From positions 14,528,001-14,592,000 of the forward strand of contig OY821777.1 of the NCBI GenBank assembly GCA_963682175.1: a stretch of DNA of 64,000 bases. The letters are read 5' to 3'. The position numbers and the translations under genes were made by a program. Source of the DNA: Triglochin maritima (lineage: Eukaryota > Streptophyta > Magnoliopsida > Alismatales > Juncaginaceae). The notes beneath the pieces were generated by a model. It searched no databases. It was not told the DNA's origin and saw only the letters and a list, made by a program, of their open reading frames with translations. Positions 25,233 to 35,879 of the stretch are shown one piece after another; positions within the stretch are counted from its first letter, which is position 1; each line of letters opens with the position of its first letter.

Positions 25233-26099
25233 TCATCTCATCGACTTCGCAATATCAACAGAGAGATACAACCTGCGAAGTCTTGACTTCAATGGGAAGT
25301 GTCGTAAAACCACCACGAAATTTTTTTTGGATTTTTGAAAACCTTGTTCTTGCATGTCTACTTCATATTCATTTTCCCCTTCCTCGGTTAACCAACGAGA
25401 TTCTCCGCATATCGCACATGAATTGACATTCTCATTCTCTTTCCAGTACAAAATGCAATGATTCTTGCACATGTGAATATTTTCATAATAAAATCCTAAA
25501 TTTCGAACCAATTTCTTCAACTGATACGTATCTTTAGGCAGACAAGCTCCCTCTGGCAGTAATTCAACTTGAAACGTCAACCATTTGTCGAATGAAGTGT
25601 CCAACCATTTACAAGTGGTCTTCGTATAAAATGTTTTGATGGCAAACAACAACTTTGTCAATTCTGGTTTACATCCCGTATACAACGGTTGTTCTCCATC
25701 TTTTAAGTAATCCAGAAACTTCTGAGCATATTTTGTTATCCTGTGTCTCGACGCGTCGTCGCTGACATTACCACCCACGACAACATCGTGTAGCATCCCT
25801 TCAATGTCATACATCTCATCTTCACTCAGCTCATTTTCTATTGTAGGAGCTACATTTGTCGGGACTACTATTTGGGCACTCGTAGTAGCAAATGATTCTC
25901 CGTGAAAAACTCATTGCTCATAATTTCGAGCAAAACCGTTAACGACAACATCAACAATAACGTCCCCTCTGGTCTCCCACTTTGTGTTGCAACATTTTTT
26001 GCACGGGCACAAGATCCTTCCATCTTGAATGTACTGATTATTGGAACTAAATACTAATTTCAAAAAAGTCTCAAAATTATCGACTAACTCTTTGTTCAT
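25233..26099 (-). pseudogene. CACTA (En/Spm) TNP2-type transposase, N-terminal part
   Basis: Two minus-strand open stretches (26099-25911 and 25814-25233) are in the same frame, separated by one in-frame TGA at 25913-25911. The first begins MNKELVDNFETFLKLVF and carries CPCKKCCNTKW, the transposase-associated zinc-binding domain found at the N-terminus of CACTA transposases. The second holds the following TNP2 region: PLYTGCKPELTKLLFAI, DKWLTFQVELLPEG, LPKDTYQLKKLV, HMCKNHCILYWKE and NSCAICGESRW, with further Cys residues expected for zinc binding. The catalytic RNase H-like domain is missing. It is a nonfunctional relic; its middle and C-terminal domains could correspond to those on the opposite strand at 30045-31420. 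Confidence 0.85.
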
Positions 26100-27066
26100 A
26101 CATCAAACTTCTGTCTGAAGCCATGACTCTAATAATATAACACAAAATGAAATTCGTAATTTATGATAGAAACTGTAATCCAAAATCAAATCCGAAAGTG
26201 AATCTTAAAATTGAAATTAAATCCTTAAGGAAAAATTCTATGTAGTTCAATTTCAAATATTAAATTCCAATCAATTTACTGAACCAAAAACACCTCCATT
26301 TTTTTATAATTCTAACTAAATTTCGGCAGAACCTCTACTATATTTTTGATATAAAAAAAATTCAGAAAACCTGTATTGACAAGAAAAAATACCCACGATT
26401 CAAGTACAAGCATTACAATATCGTCAATTCATCAAACATAAGTCATACAATCCAATATCAAATCCTAAATTCAAATCGAAAATCGTAGTTCAATTTCAAA
26501 TCTTATATATTCTAACCAAAATTCAATTCAAACTCGAATCTAAAATCCAATATCAATCCATAAATCCAATATCGAATTATAAATCTAAATTCTAACCAAA
26601 ATGAAATCCATAATCTAGAAGAACTTCATAATACAAAATGAAATCCTAAATCATATATTGAATTGTTAAAGTCAATCCTAAAACCAACAACGAATGTTCA
26701 AGCAAACATTGAATTATAAATCAAATTTCAAACCACTAAGGTTCTCAGGTATTATAGAATCAAACATTATCAATTGATTCTATAATACCATGTCTATTCC
26801 AATCTACCATTCCTTCTTCGTCATCTACCGACTACCATGTCTATTACAATCACGGGCTCATGATTTACTGGTATTTCTTCATTGCCTTCTACCATTCCTT
26901 CAAAGTTTACATTGATCATTAAGTTAGCTATTTTAGCTGACTTAGTAGAATTTTAGCTTATCTTGCATATATTCATGAAAAACATATTTTTCTTGTTTTA
27001 CATAACCAATCAAATGACATTTTGATTTTGGCACTACTACTCTGAAACATTGGTTTACATTGAGAA
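26100..27066. repeat. AT-rich stretch of degenerate short repeats
   Basis: From 26140 to 26740 phrases such as AATCCAATATCAAATCCTAAAT, ATTCTAACCAAAAT and AAATCCATAAT recur in imperfect, roughly 20-30-bp steps. No ORF or RNA gene is visible. It lies next to the transposase fragment and may be the subterminal repeat zone of a CACTA element, which is an inference from position. Confidence 0.4.
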
Positions 27067-27320
27067 ATCACTATTAGAAAAATGTACTAAATGTAGAAAA
27101 ATGAAGGAGAAAGAGAGAAGTAGGGTAGTGAAGGAGAGAAAGAGTATCAAAGAGAAGGACAAAAGGATAGAAGGAGATGGAGAAGGGTAGTGAAGGAGAG
27201 AAATCACTATTAGAAAATTGGATTTCAATTATTCATACATATCATGCCAAATCCTATTGCTTTGTTTGACATGAAATCCTACTATAGGGAATAGTGAGAG
27301 AGAGGGAAACAAATAGAGAG
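27067..27320 (+). repeat. Purine-rich repeats with two possible CACTA termini
   Basis: CACTATTAGAAAA occurs at 27067 and again at 27205, each preceded by GAGAAAT. The CACTA..AGAAAA pattern resembles plant CACTA terminal inverted repeats. Between and after them lies GAAGGAGAAAGAGAGAAGT-type purine-rich sequence; a block of about 55 bp here (27103-27157) recurs at about 27649-27700. No gene is present. Confidence 0.4.
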
Positions 27321-27331
27321 AAGGAGAAGTA

Positions 27332-27562
27332 CCCCCCCCCCCCCCCCCCCTCCACCGGGTAGCTTAGCCGGTGAAGACCTATGGAACATGAGGTAAGAGG
27401 TTCGAGTCTCCTCAGGTGCCTATTTCCCCTTATATGGTGAGTGAGCTCGGTTCGGCAGAGGGTAATAAATGGGGTGGGCCCACAAACCCTGGGGTTTGTA
27501 GCCTGACCAGCGTCCATAGGGCGGTGGTTCGGTGAGTTCCCTGGTCACAAAAAAAAGAAAAA
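27332..27562 (+). mobile_element. tRNA-derived SINE with intact pol III promoter boxes
   Basis: A 231-bp element is flanked by perfect 11-bp target duplications AAGGAGAAGTA (27321-27331 and 27563-27573). Its head looks like a tRNA: A box TAGCTTAGCCGG (27360-27371) and B box GGTTCGAGTCTCC (27399-27411), about 30 bases apart, matching the RNA polymerase III consensus. The body contains GAGCTCGGTTCGGCAGAGG and GGGTGGGCCCACAAACC, and the 3' end is an A-rich tail after CTGGTCAC. A run of 19 C residues sits between the left target duplication and the tRNA head; it may be an expanded 5' end or an assembly artefact. The termini make this a confident retroposed element. Confidence 0.85.
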
Positions 27563-27573
27563 AAGGAGAAGTA

Positions 27574-28023
27574 GAAATAGAAAGAATAGGATAAGGAGAG
27601 ACAGTGAAGAATAGAGACAAGAGAGAGAGAAAAGAAGGAGGGAGAGCTGAAGGAGAAAGATAGAAGTAGGGTAGTGAAGGAGAGAAAGAGTACTAAAGCT
27701 TTGAGGAAGCACCATCTCAGGTTGTGAGAGGAGATTTGAGCAAGGTGAGGGTGTTCGCAAGGCTCTGATTGTAAGAGAGTTTATCTTCGACCCGGAACGA
27801 AGATAATAGTGAATTCTCAAGTAGGGATCAGAGGAGCGATCGAAACTTGAGGAGAGGACTAGATCACGGTGGTGTGATCGAACTTCTATAAATCTCCGGA
27901 GTCATCTTTTAGTTTGCAATCTTTCATTCACTATATTTATTTTTGCATTATTTAGCTAAATTGGGTTATAATCTATTCACCCCCCCCCCCCCCCCCCCTC
28001 TTGATTAGTGATTAGTCTACTTA
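27574..28023 (+). mobile_element. 3' part of a 5' LTR (copia, SIRE-like)
   Basis: The sequence directly precedes a primer-binding site. It ends TTCACC, a run of 20 C, then TCTTGATTAGTG and CTACTTACA, which is the usual end of plant SIRE/Maximus-type copia LTRs. It is purine-rich at the start, and its left boundary cannot be fixed because the matching 3' LTR is absent. Confidence 0.55.
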
Positions 28024-28027
28024 CATT

Positions 28028-28040
28028 TGGTATCAGAGCA
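28028..28040 (+). other. Primer-binding site (initiator Met tRNA)
   Basis: TGGTATCAGAGCA lies two or three bases after the LTR end CTTACA. It is the standard copia primer-binding site complementary to the 3' end of the initiator methionine tRNA. Confidence 0.85.
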
Positions 28041-28068
28041 TAAGTTTACTCATCTAATACATTTAGTC

Positions 28069-30040
28069 ATGGAGAGTAACACTAATCAATTTAGAGAAGG
28101 ATTATCCACTAGTAGGCCCCCTTTACTTACTAGGAATAACTATGCCCATTGGAAAAATAGAATGAGGATTTACATCCAATCAATTTCCTTAAAAATGTGG
28201 ATCTTTCTTAGTAAGAACTATGATCTACCCACTAGTGAACAATTAGCTACTTTGACCGATGAACTAATAATTGTTAATGCTGAGATGAATGCTAAACTCG
28301 TGAACATATTTGCTTGTGGAGTAGACACTCAATAATATGGTAGGATCAGCGGGTGTGGCACCATTTATGAAATATGAAAATTACTTGAATCTCATCATGA
28401 AGGATCATCTAGAATGAAACAAACTAGGGTTGATATATTCGTGCGCAAATATGAATTATTCTCTATGCAACCCAGTGAAAGTATAAGCGAGATGAATACT
28501 CGCTTCATCGAGATTACTAACAATTTGAAAAATCTTGGTAAGAAAGTGAATGAAGGTGACAATGTGCGGAAGATTCTTCGATATCTCTCAAACGATTGGG
28601 AGAAAAAGACAACCGCCATTGATGAGGCTCAAGATGTCAACAATTTGTCAATGGAGGACCTCATCGGAAGCCTTATGGCTTATGAGATTCAAATGAATGA
28701 GAGAAAAGACATTGAAATCTCGAAAAAGAAAGAAAAAGTTATTGCCCTCAAGGCTAACTTTGAATCCAAAAATTCAGATGACGAGGAGAGTGATAAAGAG
28801 TTTGCAATGATGGTTAAGAGATTCAAGAAGCATATGGTGAAAAAAAATCCAAAGAAAGAGAAGGGACAATGGAGAGAACTCAAAATGTCATATTTGTTGC
28901 GAATGTGATAAAGTTGGGCATATAAAGAAAGATTGTGCATTAATCCAATCCAAGGAAAGAAAAGAGAAATTGAGAAGAGAAAATGAGGAGAAAGAAAGGA
29001 GGTTCAAAAGAAGAGAAAAATGGATAAGGAGAAGAAAAAGGCCATCAAGGAAACTTGGGATGGATCATCTGAATCATCCTCTAGTTCATCAAGTGAGTCA
29101 GAAAATGAAGAAGCTTACTATGCCTCTACACTCAAGAAGAAGTTGATGGAGAATTGGGTAGTGCATCTTAATCAAGCGAGTAAGACGAGCCCAACACTTG
29201 TAATGTCGCCAAAGATGGAGAAAAAAAGGTACTCTCAACTCATGACTCAAACTCATATGATGAATTATTTGATGTCTTTCATGAGTTGCTTGAAAAATGT
29301 GAACTATTAAGACATAAAAGTAAACTATCTAGGAAAGCTAATCATGATCTAGCATGTTTAAATGAATCGTTATCAAATGAAGTTGATAAGCTTGTCTTGG
29401 AAAACAATAGCTTAAAAGCACTCAATGATGAATCTCATGCTACAGAAATACATGATCTTATAGAATGCAATAAGCAATTGAGAATTGTTCTTGAGGGATT
29501 CACAAGAGGAAAGAAGATGTTAGTTATGTTACTTGGTAGTCAAATTCAATCATTAGAAAAACATGGTTTAGGATACAAGAATGAAAAGAAAAATTCTAAG
29601 AGTTATTTTGTGCATGCTTCAAATGGTGTAGTGAAAAAGAAATTTTCTTCAAATGTTTGGGTACTAAGAACTAAACAAGTCTGGGTACCTAAAGCTATCC
29701 CCAAAGAACCCAAGCAAATATGGGTACCGAAATTTTCTTCGTCTTCTTTGGATGTAGGTGAAAAGGAAGGGGAAGTGGATCGTAGATAGTGGGTGTTCGA
29801 GGCACATGACGGGAGACCACTCTATGTTCAAAACATTGAAATCAAAGAAGAGTGGAACCGTCACATTTGGGGATGATGCTAAATGTCACATTATTGGCAT
29901 CGACGATGTTGGTATTGATTCTAATACCTAAATACAAAATGAGCTTCTTGTGAATGGTTTAAAACATAATTTGCTTAGTGTGAGTCAATTAACTGATAAA
30001 GGATTTTTAGTACTTTTTTATCAACCTATTGTATACATTA
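28069..30040 (+). pseudogene. Copia gag and start of protease (truncated, frameshifted)
   Basis: From the ATG at 28069 a Gag protein is readable: LLTRNNYAHWKNRMRIYIQS (the typical Gag start), a stop at about 28333, then ETNTRF-like ISEMNTRFIEITNNLKNLGK with DWEKKTTAIDEAQDVNNLSMEDLIGSL (to about 28908, UBN2/Retrotran_gag family). A knuckle-like CECDKVGHIKKDC follows in a shifted frame at about 28895-28940, then coiled-coil, Ser/Glu-rich sequence. In another frame near 29770, WIVDSGCSRHMTGD is the aspartic protease active site, followed by LLVNGLKHNLLSVSQL. The element stops near 30040 without integrase, RT or 3' LTR. Several stops and frame changes make it dead. The long Gag tail with coiled coils fits the SIRE lineage. 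Confidence 0.85.
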
Positions 30041-30044
30041 TCTC

Positions 30045-31420
30045 TACAGCAAGATTAGCTTACTAAAAAGTCATGATCATCACGTACTGATGCAAGAGCT
30101 ATTACATCTGGCCATTAGAAATGGTCATGGAATTAAAGAGGTGCGAGAAACAATTATCAACCTAAGTAAGTTCTTTCACAGTTTGTGTTCTAAAATAAAC
30201 ACCTTGGAAGATTTTCAACGACTAGAGTTGAACATTGGTCTTATTCTCTGCCGATTGGAAATGATATTTTCACCGAGTTTTTTTTGATGTACTGTTGCAT
30301 TTACCTATTCACCTAGCTTGAGAGGTACGATTGGCATGCTGGTTGAATATCGTTGCATGTATCCGTTTGGGAGATATATGAATATGTGTAAGGGGTACGT
30401 TCAAAACAGAAATAAACCGAAAAGGTTAATTGCCGAAGGTGTTCTCGCAGAAGAGTGTACCACCTTTTCCTCAAGATACATGAAGAGTGTGGAGACAAAT
30501 TTTAATGAGCCTTTGAGAAATGATGGAGGTGAAAGACTGTTAGGCACCGACAAAATGGTTGTTCTGGACCTTGTCAATCTTGAAAAAGCTCACAATTAGG
30601 TGTTAAATAATATTGTCATTGTTGATGAATATCAAGAATAAGTTAAGACTACACTTGTGTTATTTAATTAGCAATATCTTTACTCATTGTTAACACACAA
30701 TTACACATTCGACTATTTCAGGCGTTTTAATTGTTACACCGTTTTCCTTGGACTAGGAGTACGTCGCAATCGACGACAACAAACAAGTGTTCAACATAAG
30801 ACTTTTTAGTGAGTGGTTTAGGGAGACAGTTCGCAAAGAAAATTGTGGAAATATCGATATCGAAACACTTGCTAGAGGTTCAGACAATGTGGGGAGGAGG
30901 TATTTAGGAAATTTCATCAATGGGTTTAGGTTTCGCACACAGAAACGTGAGTCGAAAGCCAAAACACAGAATAGTGGAGTATTTGTAAAGTTACTCCTCT
31001 GCACGAGATAATAATATTGTTATTGCGCCTATCGACTACTTTGGTGTATTGCAAGACATAATCGAACTTCAATACTATGGTGATTTGAAGTTTGTTTTGT
31101 TCAAGTGCAAGTGGTATGGCGTTTTGGGTCGAGACAACACTACTAGAAGTGATGAATACTGCGAATCGATTTCTTAAACCAGAAGAACATTTTGTACTTG
31201 CATCTCAAGTATAGCAAGTTTTTTATGTTTCTGAGCCAAAAGAGAAAGAAAGCGATGATCAATGATTAGTGGTTGTGTGAATGTTTCCAACAGATTCATA
31301 TAACATGGAGGACGATGAATCTGAATATTCAAAGTACGGTCGAGGAAATTTTGTGCAAGATAGAGTTCAGATTGACGATGTTAGTTTGGTGAGACATGAG
31401 CTAGAGCCACTTGTGGTGGA
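30045..31420 (+). pseudogene. CACTA transposase C-terminal part (DUF4218 and DUF4216)
   Basis: After the copia break, the reading KSHDHHVLMQELLHLAIRN, then FHSLCSKI and ELNIGLILCRLEMIFSPSFF, DVLLHLPIHLA, YRCMYPFGRYMNMCKGYVQN and AEGVLAEECTTFSSRY matches the DUF4218 region of CACTA transposases. From 30753, VFNIRLFSEWFRETV and ARGSDNVGRRYLGNFINGFRFRTQKRE, then IAPIDYFGVLQDIIELQYYG and FKCKWYGV match DUF4216. A T8 run near 30280 shifts the frame, and stops occur at about 30285, 30600 and 31175. The catalytic N-terminal half is missing on this strand. The segment could have been joined to the minus-strand N-terminal fragment at 25.2-26.1 kb before rearrangement. Confidence 0.85.
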
Positions 31421-31421
31421 G

Positions 31422-32955
31422 TGATTGACATCATTTCATGCTTATATTTGTATCGTATATCCATTATCTTACACCTAAGCAATGCTACGTGATGAGTTTT
31501 ATGTTTGAATTTCAGAAATAAATAGGTTTGAAGACATGAAGCATGAAATGACCCAAAAGCAGGAAAAAATGACTTAATTGTGAGACCTGGGGACTAAGAT
31601 GCAAGGAAGAAGGATCTGAACGTAAGACCGAATGACCAAAGAGAAAAACAGAAAACTCCACACCATCATGGGGAGTATTTTGGCAATTCTATTCGGGTCG
31701 GAGCTACAACAAGCGAAGTAGATGCATCCAAGACCAACAAATACATCAAGACAATCCCACAACAAAAATGAGCGAGATCCGGATCCTGGAACCGCCAATT
31801 GGCAGTCCGGATCTTTCCGGATCCGTTGAGATTTTTGGAGCGTATGTATTAGTGTTTGTTTAGGCTATTTTTAGTATTTGTTTTGTCCCACATCGGGGGA
31901 TTGTCCCGGATTACCTTTTTCTATGGCTATAAATAGAACTCTTCACCTTCCATTGTAACTACCCATTGCTTGGTGACATTCTCTCTACTTGGAGTAAGCC
32001 TTGAAGCAAAACTCAAGGTGGAGAAGAATGCTACCTTCAATGTGAGTCATTTTAATAAAATAATTGTTCTTAGTTTCTTTTAATATAGTCTTTTAATTCT
32101 TGCATGCTTCTTTAGTTTTACTTTCCTTTCCTTTTAGCTTCTTTAATATTTCATGCTTGCTTAGGTTAATTTCATTTCGGTATAATGTTTCATTTTGTTA
32201 ATGTAGTTAGTGTAATGAGTAGTGAGTAGTTTCATCCCCATTTTGGGGTGGAGAAGTATGTGATATGATTATGTGATCAAGTATGTGTGTGTTATCTTAA
32301 TCCTTTGAGCCTTATATGATTTCCATAACCATCTAATGAGATTTCACTATTGTCTTTGATATGCTAATGCTCTTGAATGAAGCTTAGCATATGCTTAGAC
32401 TAGTGGACCTATTTTATGGGGAATGATGAGGTGAGGATAATGATGTAATTAATATTGGAAACATGACTTATAGTTGCATGTAGTATTGTTGCATTTACCT
32501 TGGTTAATGTCATGTATGTTTTAATGATAATGTACTATATTATTTCATGTGGAGGCATAGTAGGGTTTAGTCTTTATACATGAGTTCATTTAGCTTCATT
32601 CCAATTATTGTCTTGTATGTTTTAACGATATAGTCTTATCTTAATTCATGTGGAGACAAAGTTGGATTTAGTTTTATGATTTCATGCACTATATGTTGTG
32701 AGGAGCATAATTGAACACACACATCTTTATATTCACATTATTTCTCTACCCCCTATGGGGTTTAGTTTTATAGCTTCTCTTCCATTTCTTTTTTGCATTT
32801 TAGTGTAATTTAGTGTAACCAATCTTTCTCTCCTTTCTTTCCCACTCGCCTTCGCACAAACCAAAAGTCGACACACCTCCCTGTGGATCGACCCGTATTT
32901 GTCACCGCTTCAACGCGGTTGTGCACTTGCGGTTTAATATAAAACGAATCAATCA
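31422..32955 (+). mobile_element. LTR of a gypsy-type element (1534 bp), plus orientation
   Basis: It runs from TGATTGACATC to GAATCAATCA, so the ends are inverted (TGATTG..CAATCA). It contains GTCCCACATCGGGGGATTGTC and a TATA box, CTATAAATAG, near 31927. Directly after its end at 32956 comes TTTTTGGCGCCGTTGCCGGG, a primer-binding-site region well known from Athila/Tat-like and related non-autonomous plant elements. The internal region breaks off within about 180 bp. The first ~590 bp recur as an inverted copy at about 33140-33765. Confidence 0.75.
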
Positions 32956-32958
32956 GGT

Positions 32959-32979
32959 TTTTGGCGCCGTTGCCGGGGA
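32959..32979 (+). other. Primer-binding site of the gypsy-type element
   Basis: TTTTGGCGCCGTTGCCGGGG starts 3-4 bases after the LTR end. TGGCGCCGTTGCCGGGGA is the common plant gypsy primer-binding site. Together with the LTR end, it fixes the orientation of this half of the structure. Confidence 0.7.
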
Positions 32980-33139
32980 GGTGCTCAGTCCAGACTTTGG
33001 TTTGGACGATTCGAGTGGTTTTAATTTTTTTTCTTTTTAGTTTTGCTTTGTGTCAGGGAACCACCGGATCAAGGGGAGGCTACTGGACGAGTTTGAGCAC
33101 AAAATGCTCAACAATTGGCGGTTCCAGACCACTGATTGG

Positions 33140-33765
33140 TTGTCTTCTCCACTTTGAGTTTTGCTTTAAGGCTTACTCCAAGTAGAGAGAATGTCACCAA
33201 GCAATGGGTAGTTTACAATAGAAGGTGAAGAGTTCTATTTATAGCCATAGAGAAAGGTAATCCGGGACAATCCCCCGGTATGGGACTAAACAAATAACAG
33301 AAATAGAATAAACGCACTCTAATACACATGCCCACCAAAGCTTAGAGGATTCGGAGCCAAACAGACCACCAATTGGCGGTCTGTTGGCGGTCTATCGGGT
33401 CTAGATCCATCTGGAATTTGTTGTGGGCTTTTCTGGATGTCTTTGTTGATCTTTGATGCATATACTTCGTTTATTGGAGCTCCGACCCGAATCGAATTAC
33501 CAAAATACTCCCCATGATGGTGTGGAGTTTTCTATTTTGCTCTTTGGTCCTTCGGTCTTACGTTCAGGTCCTTCTCCCTTGCATCTTAGTCCCCAGGTCT
33601 CACAACCCAGTCTTTTTTCCTTGCTCTTGGGTACTTTTATGCTTCATCTCTTCAAACCTATTTATTTCTGAAATTCAAACATAAAACTTGTCACGTAGCA
33701 TTGCTTAGGTGTAAGATAATGGATATAAGATACAAATATAAGCATGAAATGATGTCAATCAAGCC
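33140..33765 (-). mobile_element. Inverted, truncated second LTR copy
   Basis: Read on the minus strand from about 33765, the sequence begins TGATTGACATCATTTCATGC and follows the plus-strand LTR at 31422 for about 625 bp, through the TATA region to GCAAAACTCAAAGTGGAGAAG (left copy GCAAAACTCAAGGTGGAGAAG), and then diverges. The two copies are therefore head to head, enclosing about 1.1 kb. Normal retrotransposon LTRs are direct repeats, so this is a rearranged or chimeric structure. Transcription through it would give a long hairpin RNA. Confidence 0.8.
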
Positions 33766-33769
33766 GACA

Positions 33770-35495
33770 CAGACCCGAGAGGAGCGGATGACCCGACGAC
33801 CACAAAGCATATCTATGGAGGATTGCTCCAGTCTTTTAGATTATTGGGGAACAAGATTTTTCATGTATATTTTAATTTTATTAATTTTAATGTTATGCAA
33901 ATAATTTGAAATCTAACCTAGTAGTTTAATTTTGGATGCAGAAAAAGTGAGATTAGCAGGAAAAATCGGGCGAGTCTAATTATACCACATACATGTGGTA
34001 CAAATTCTGTTGTACGACACAAGGAGAAGATGATAATTGGTTAATTTTTTAGTGTAAATTTGATTCATTTGATTTATTTTTTATACAATCTAATCCTTTT
34101 ATTTTGTGTGCAGATTGCAGAGGACCTAAATGCTCCGGAGCCCACACAGACAGACGAGTGGATTAAACTCCACAATAGGAACGATTTGGAAGCCACTCGA
34201 CTCATTGTAAGCTAATTACGTGCATAGCTTATTACCATGTTTAACGTTTGTATTGAACTTTAACTATTGAAATGTTTTATTTCAGCAACAGTTTGAGAGC
34301 ATGAGAGGATCGAGTGAGACGAGCTCTCAGGGCTCTATCACCTTGGTCACTCCTGATGATCCAGTTGGTACAGTGTTGGGCGACAGACATGGATGGGTTC
34401 ATATGTATTCTAGCTACGCCATGCCTGCTTATATGTACGGGCCACGTGGGATGCCAAGCATAGCAAAACACAATGCCAGAGCGGATGTGGAGCGGAATGA
34501 CGAAGCAGCTGCAGAGTTGAAGCGCGTCAGCAGTGAGCTCACGATGACTCAAGATACGCTGAAGGCAATGCAAGATACGCTGAAGACGACGCAATCCGCG
34601 CTCAACAAGATGCAATTTCAAATGAACTATCTCCTCGAGAAGGCAAGTTTCACGGGCGAGGTAGTATACACGTTCTTTAGTTAAATTGTCGCATTTAGTA
34701 GTTATGTATAATAATTTGTCAATACATAATTTTTGTAATGTGCAGAATCACGACGTCACCCCTCTTTGCACACCGTTGCTGCCGCCGAGACGAGATGACG
34801 ATCACGGGCCTCCAGGCGGAGCAGGGACGAAGGTTTGGCGGCCTAGTTGTTGTATTTATTTTGATACTTTTATCATCTATGGAATGAATGAATCAAACTC
34901 ATTTGTGAATCTAACTGTTTTTTGAATGAATGAATGTTTTGTTTTATCAATTGTTTGATTTCGACCTAATGAATGGATGAATGATTTCGAATGAATGAAT
35001 GAATGGTTGTGTTATTGTGAATGAATGTAACACATTTCATTTTCTTTGAACATGGAAAACTGTAATTCGGAAAGGGCCAATTGGCTCTTTTCGGATTTTG
35101 GGAAGAGCTTACACTGACGGATATACATCAGTGTAATCGGAGTTTATTTTTAATCCACTGACGGATATCCGTCGATGTATATCGACGAGACGTGCACCGA
35201 CGGTACATATCCGTCGGTGTAAATACTATTTTTTTATGGGTCGATGTCCTTCCACCGACGGACCGACCGTCAGTGTTATCCTTTTAGTCGAAAACCACAC
35301 ACACAAAATGGTAGGAAAATTAGCACAAAAAACAAGTCTGACGATACTTGTCCGCTGGTGCATACGTCAGTGTAAATATACACCAACCGAAGTAACTCTG
35401 ACAGAGGGATATCCGTCGGTGTAATGTAACACCGACGGAACACACTAGACATCGACGATTAGTGTTCGTCGGTGGTGACTAGTTCTCCTGTAGTG
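33770..35495 (+). mobile_element. CACTA 3' end with second-ORF relic and terminal repeat
   Basis: Exon-like stretches in the plus strand, from about 34115 (AEDLNAPEPTQTDEWIKLHN) and 34277-34684 (FESMRGSSETSSQGSIT, HGWVHMYSSYAMPAYMYGPRG, then a heptad-like helix EAAAELKRVSSELTMTQDTL and MNYLLEK), plus 34746-34830 (TPLLPPRRDDDHGPPG), resemble the C-terminal part of CACTA TNPA/Transposase_24 proteins. From 35105 to 35480, ACCGACGGATATCCGTCGGTG-like subterminal repeats occur in both orientations. The element ends GTTCTCCTGTAGTG at 35495, the reverse complement of CACTACAGGAGAAC, a CACTA terminus. The 5' partner may be CACTATTAGAAAA near 27067 or 27205. Confidence 0.75.
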
Positions 35496-35879
35496 TGGTG
35501 GACGTTGTTGTGTGTCTTTACATAGTGCACATATTCTGTGTGTTTTTGTTTGTTGGTACCTCAATGTGTGTAAAGAAATGGATGACTTATATAGTTGACA
35601 AGTTGATTGCTTTACATTCTGTTCGTTGATGGTCATGTGTTCACCCTCACATAACATTTTAATAATGGAGTTTTTTTATTCTCTTCCATCTCCAAAGTCG
35701 TCGACAATTAACAGTCTGATTGACTTAGATAGAATTTACGAAACAATTTTATTCTTTTGCGTTGGAGATTACCTCTCCATGTGGTTGGGATTACCCTTAC
35801 ATGTGTTTGGAATTATCAATGTGATCATCAATAATGGTATTGAATGAAAAATAAATATTAAAATAATTTATGGGAAACT
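35496..35879. other. Intergenic, nothing recognised
   Basis: AT-rich sequence after the CACTA terminus. Short open frames are present, but none resembles a known protein and none has supporting context. Confidence 0.5.

Noticed and set aside
27351..27420. A possible tRNA gene (A and B boxes present).
   Set aside because: The flanking target duplications, A-rich tail and tRNA-unrelated body show a SINE rather than a functional tRNA; the acceptor stem does not pair.
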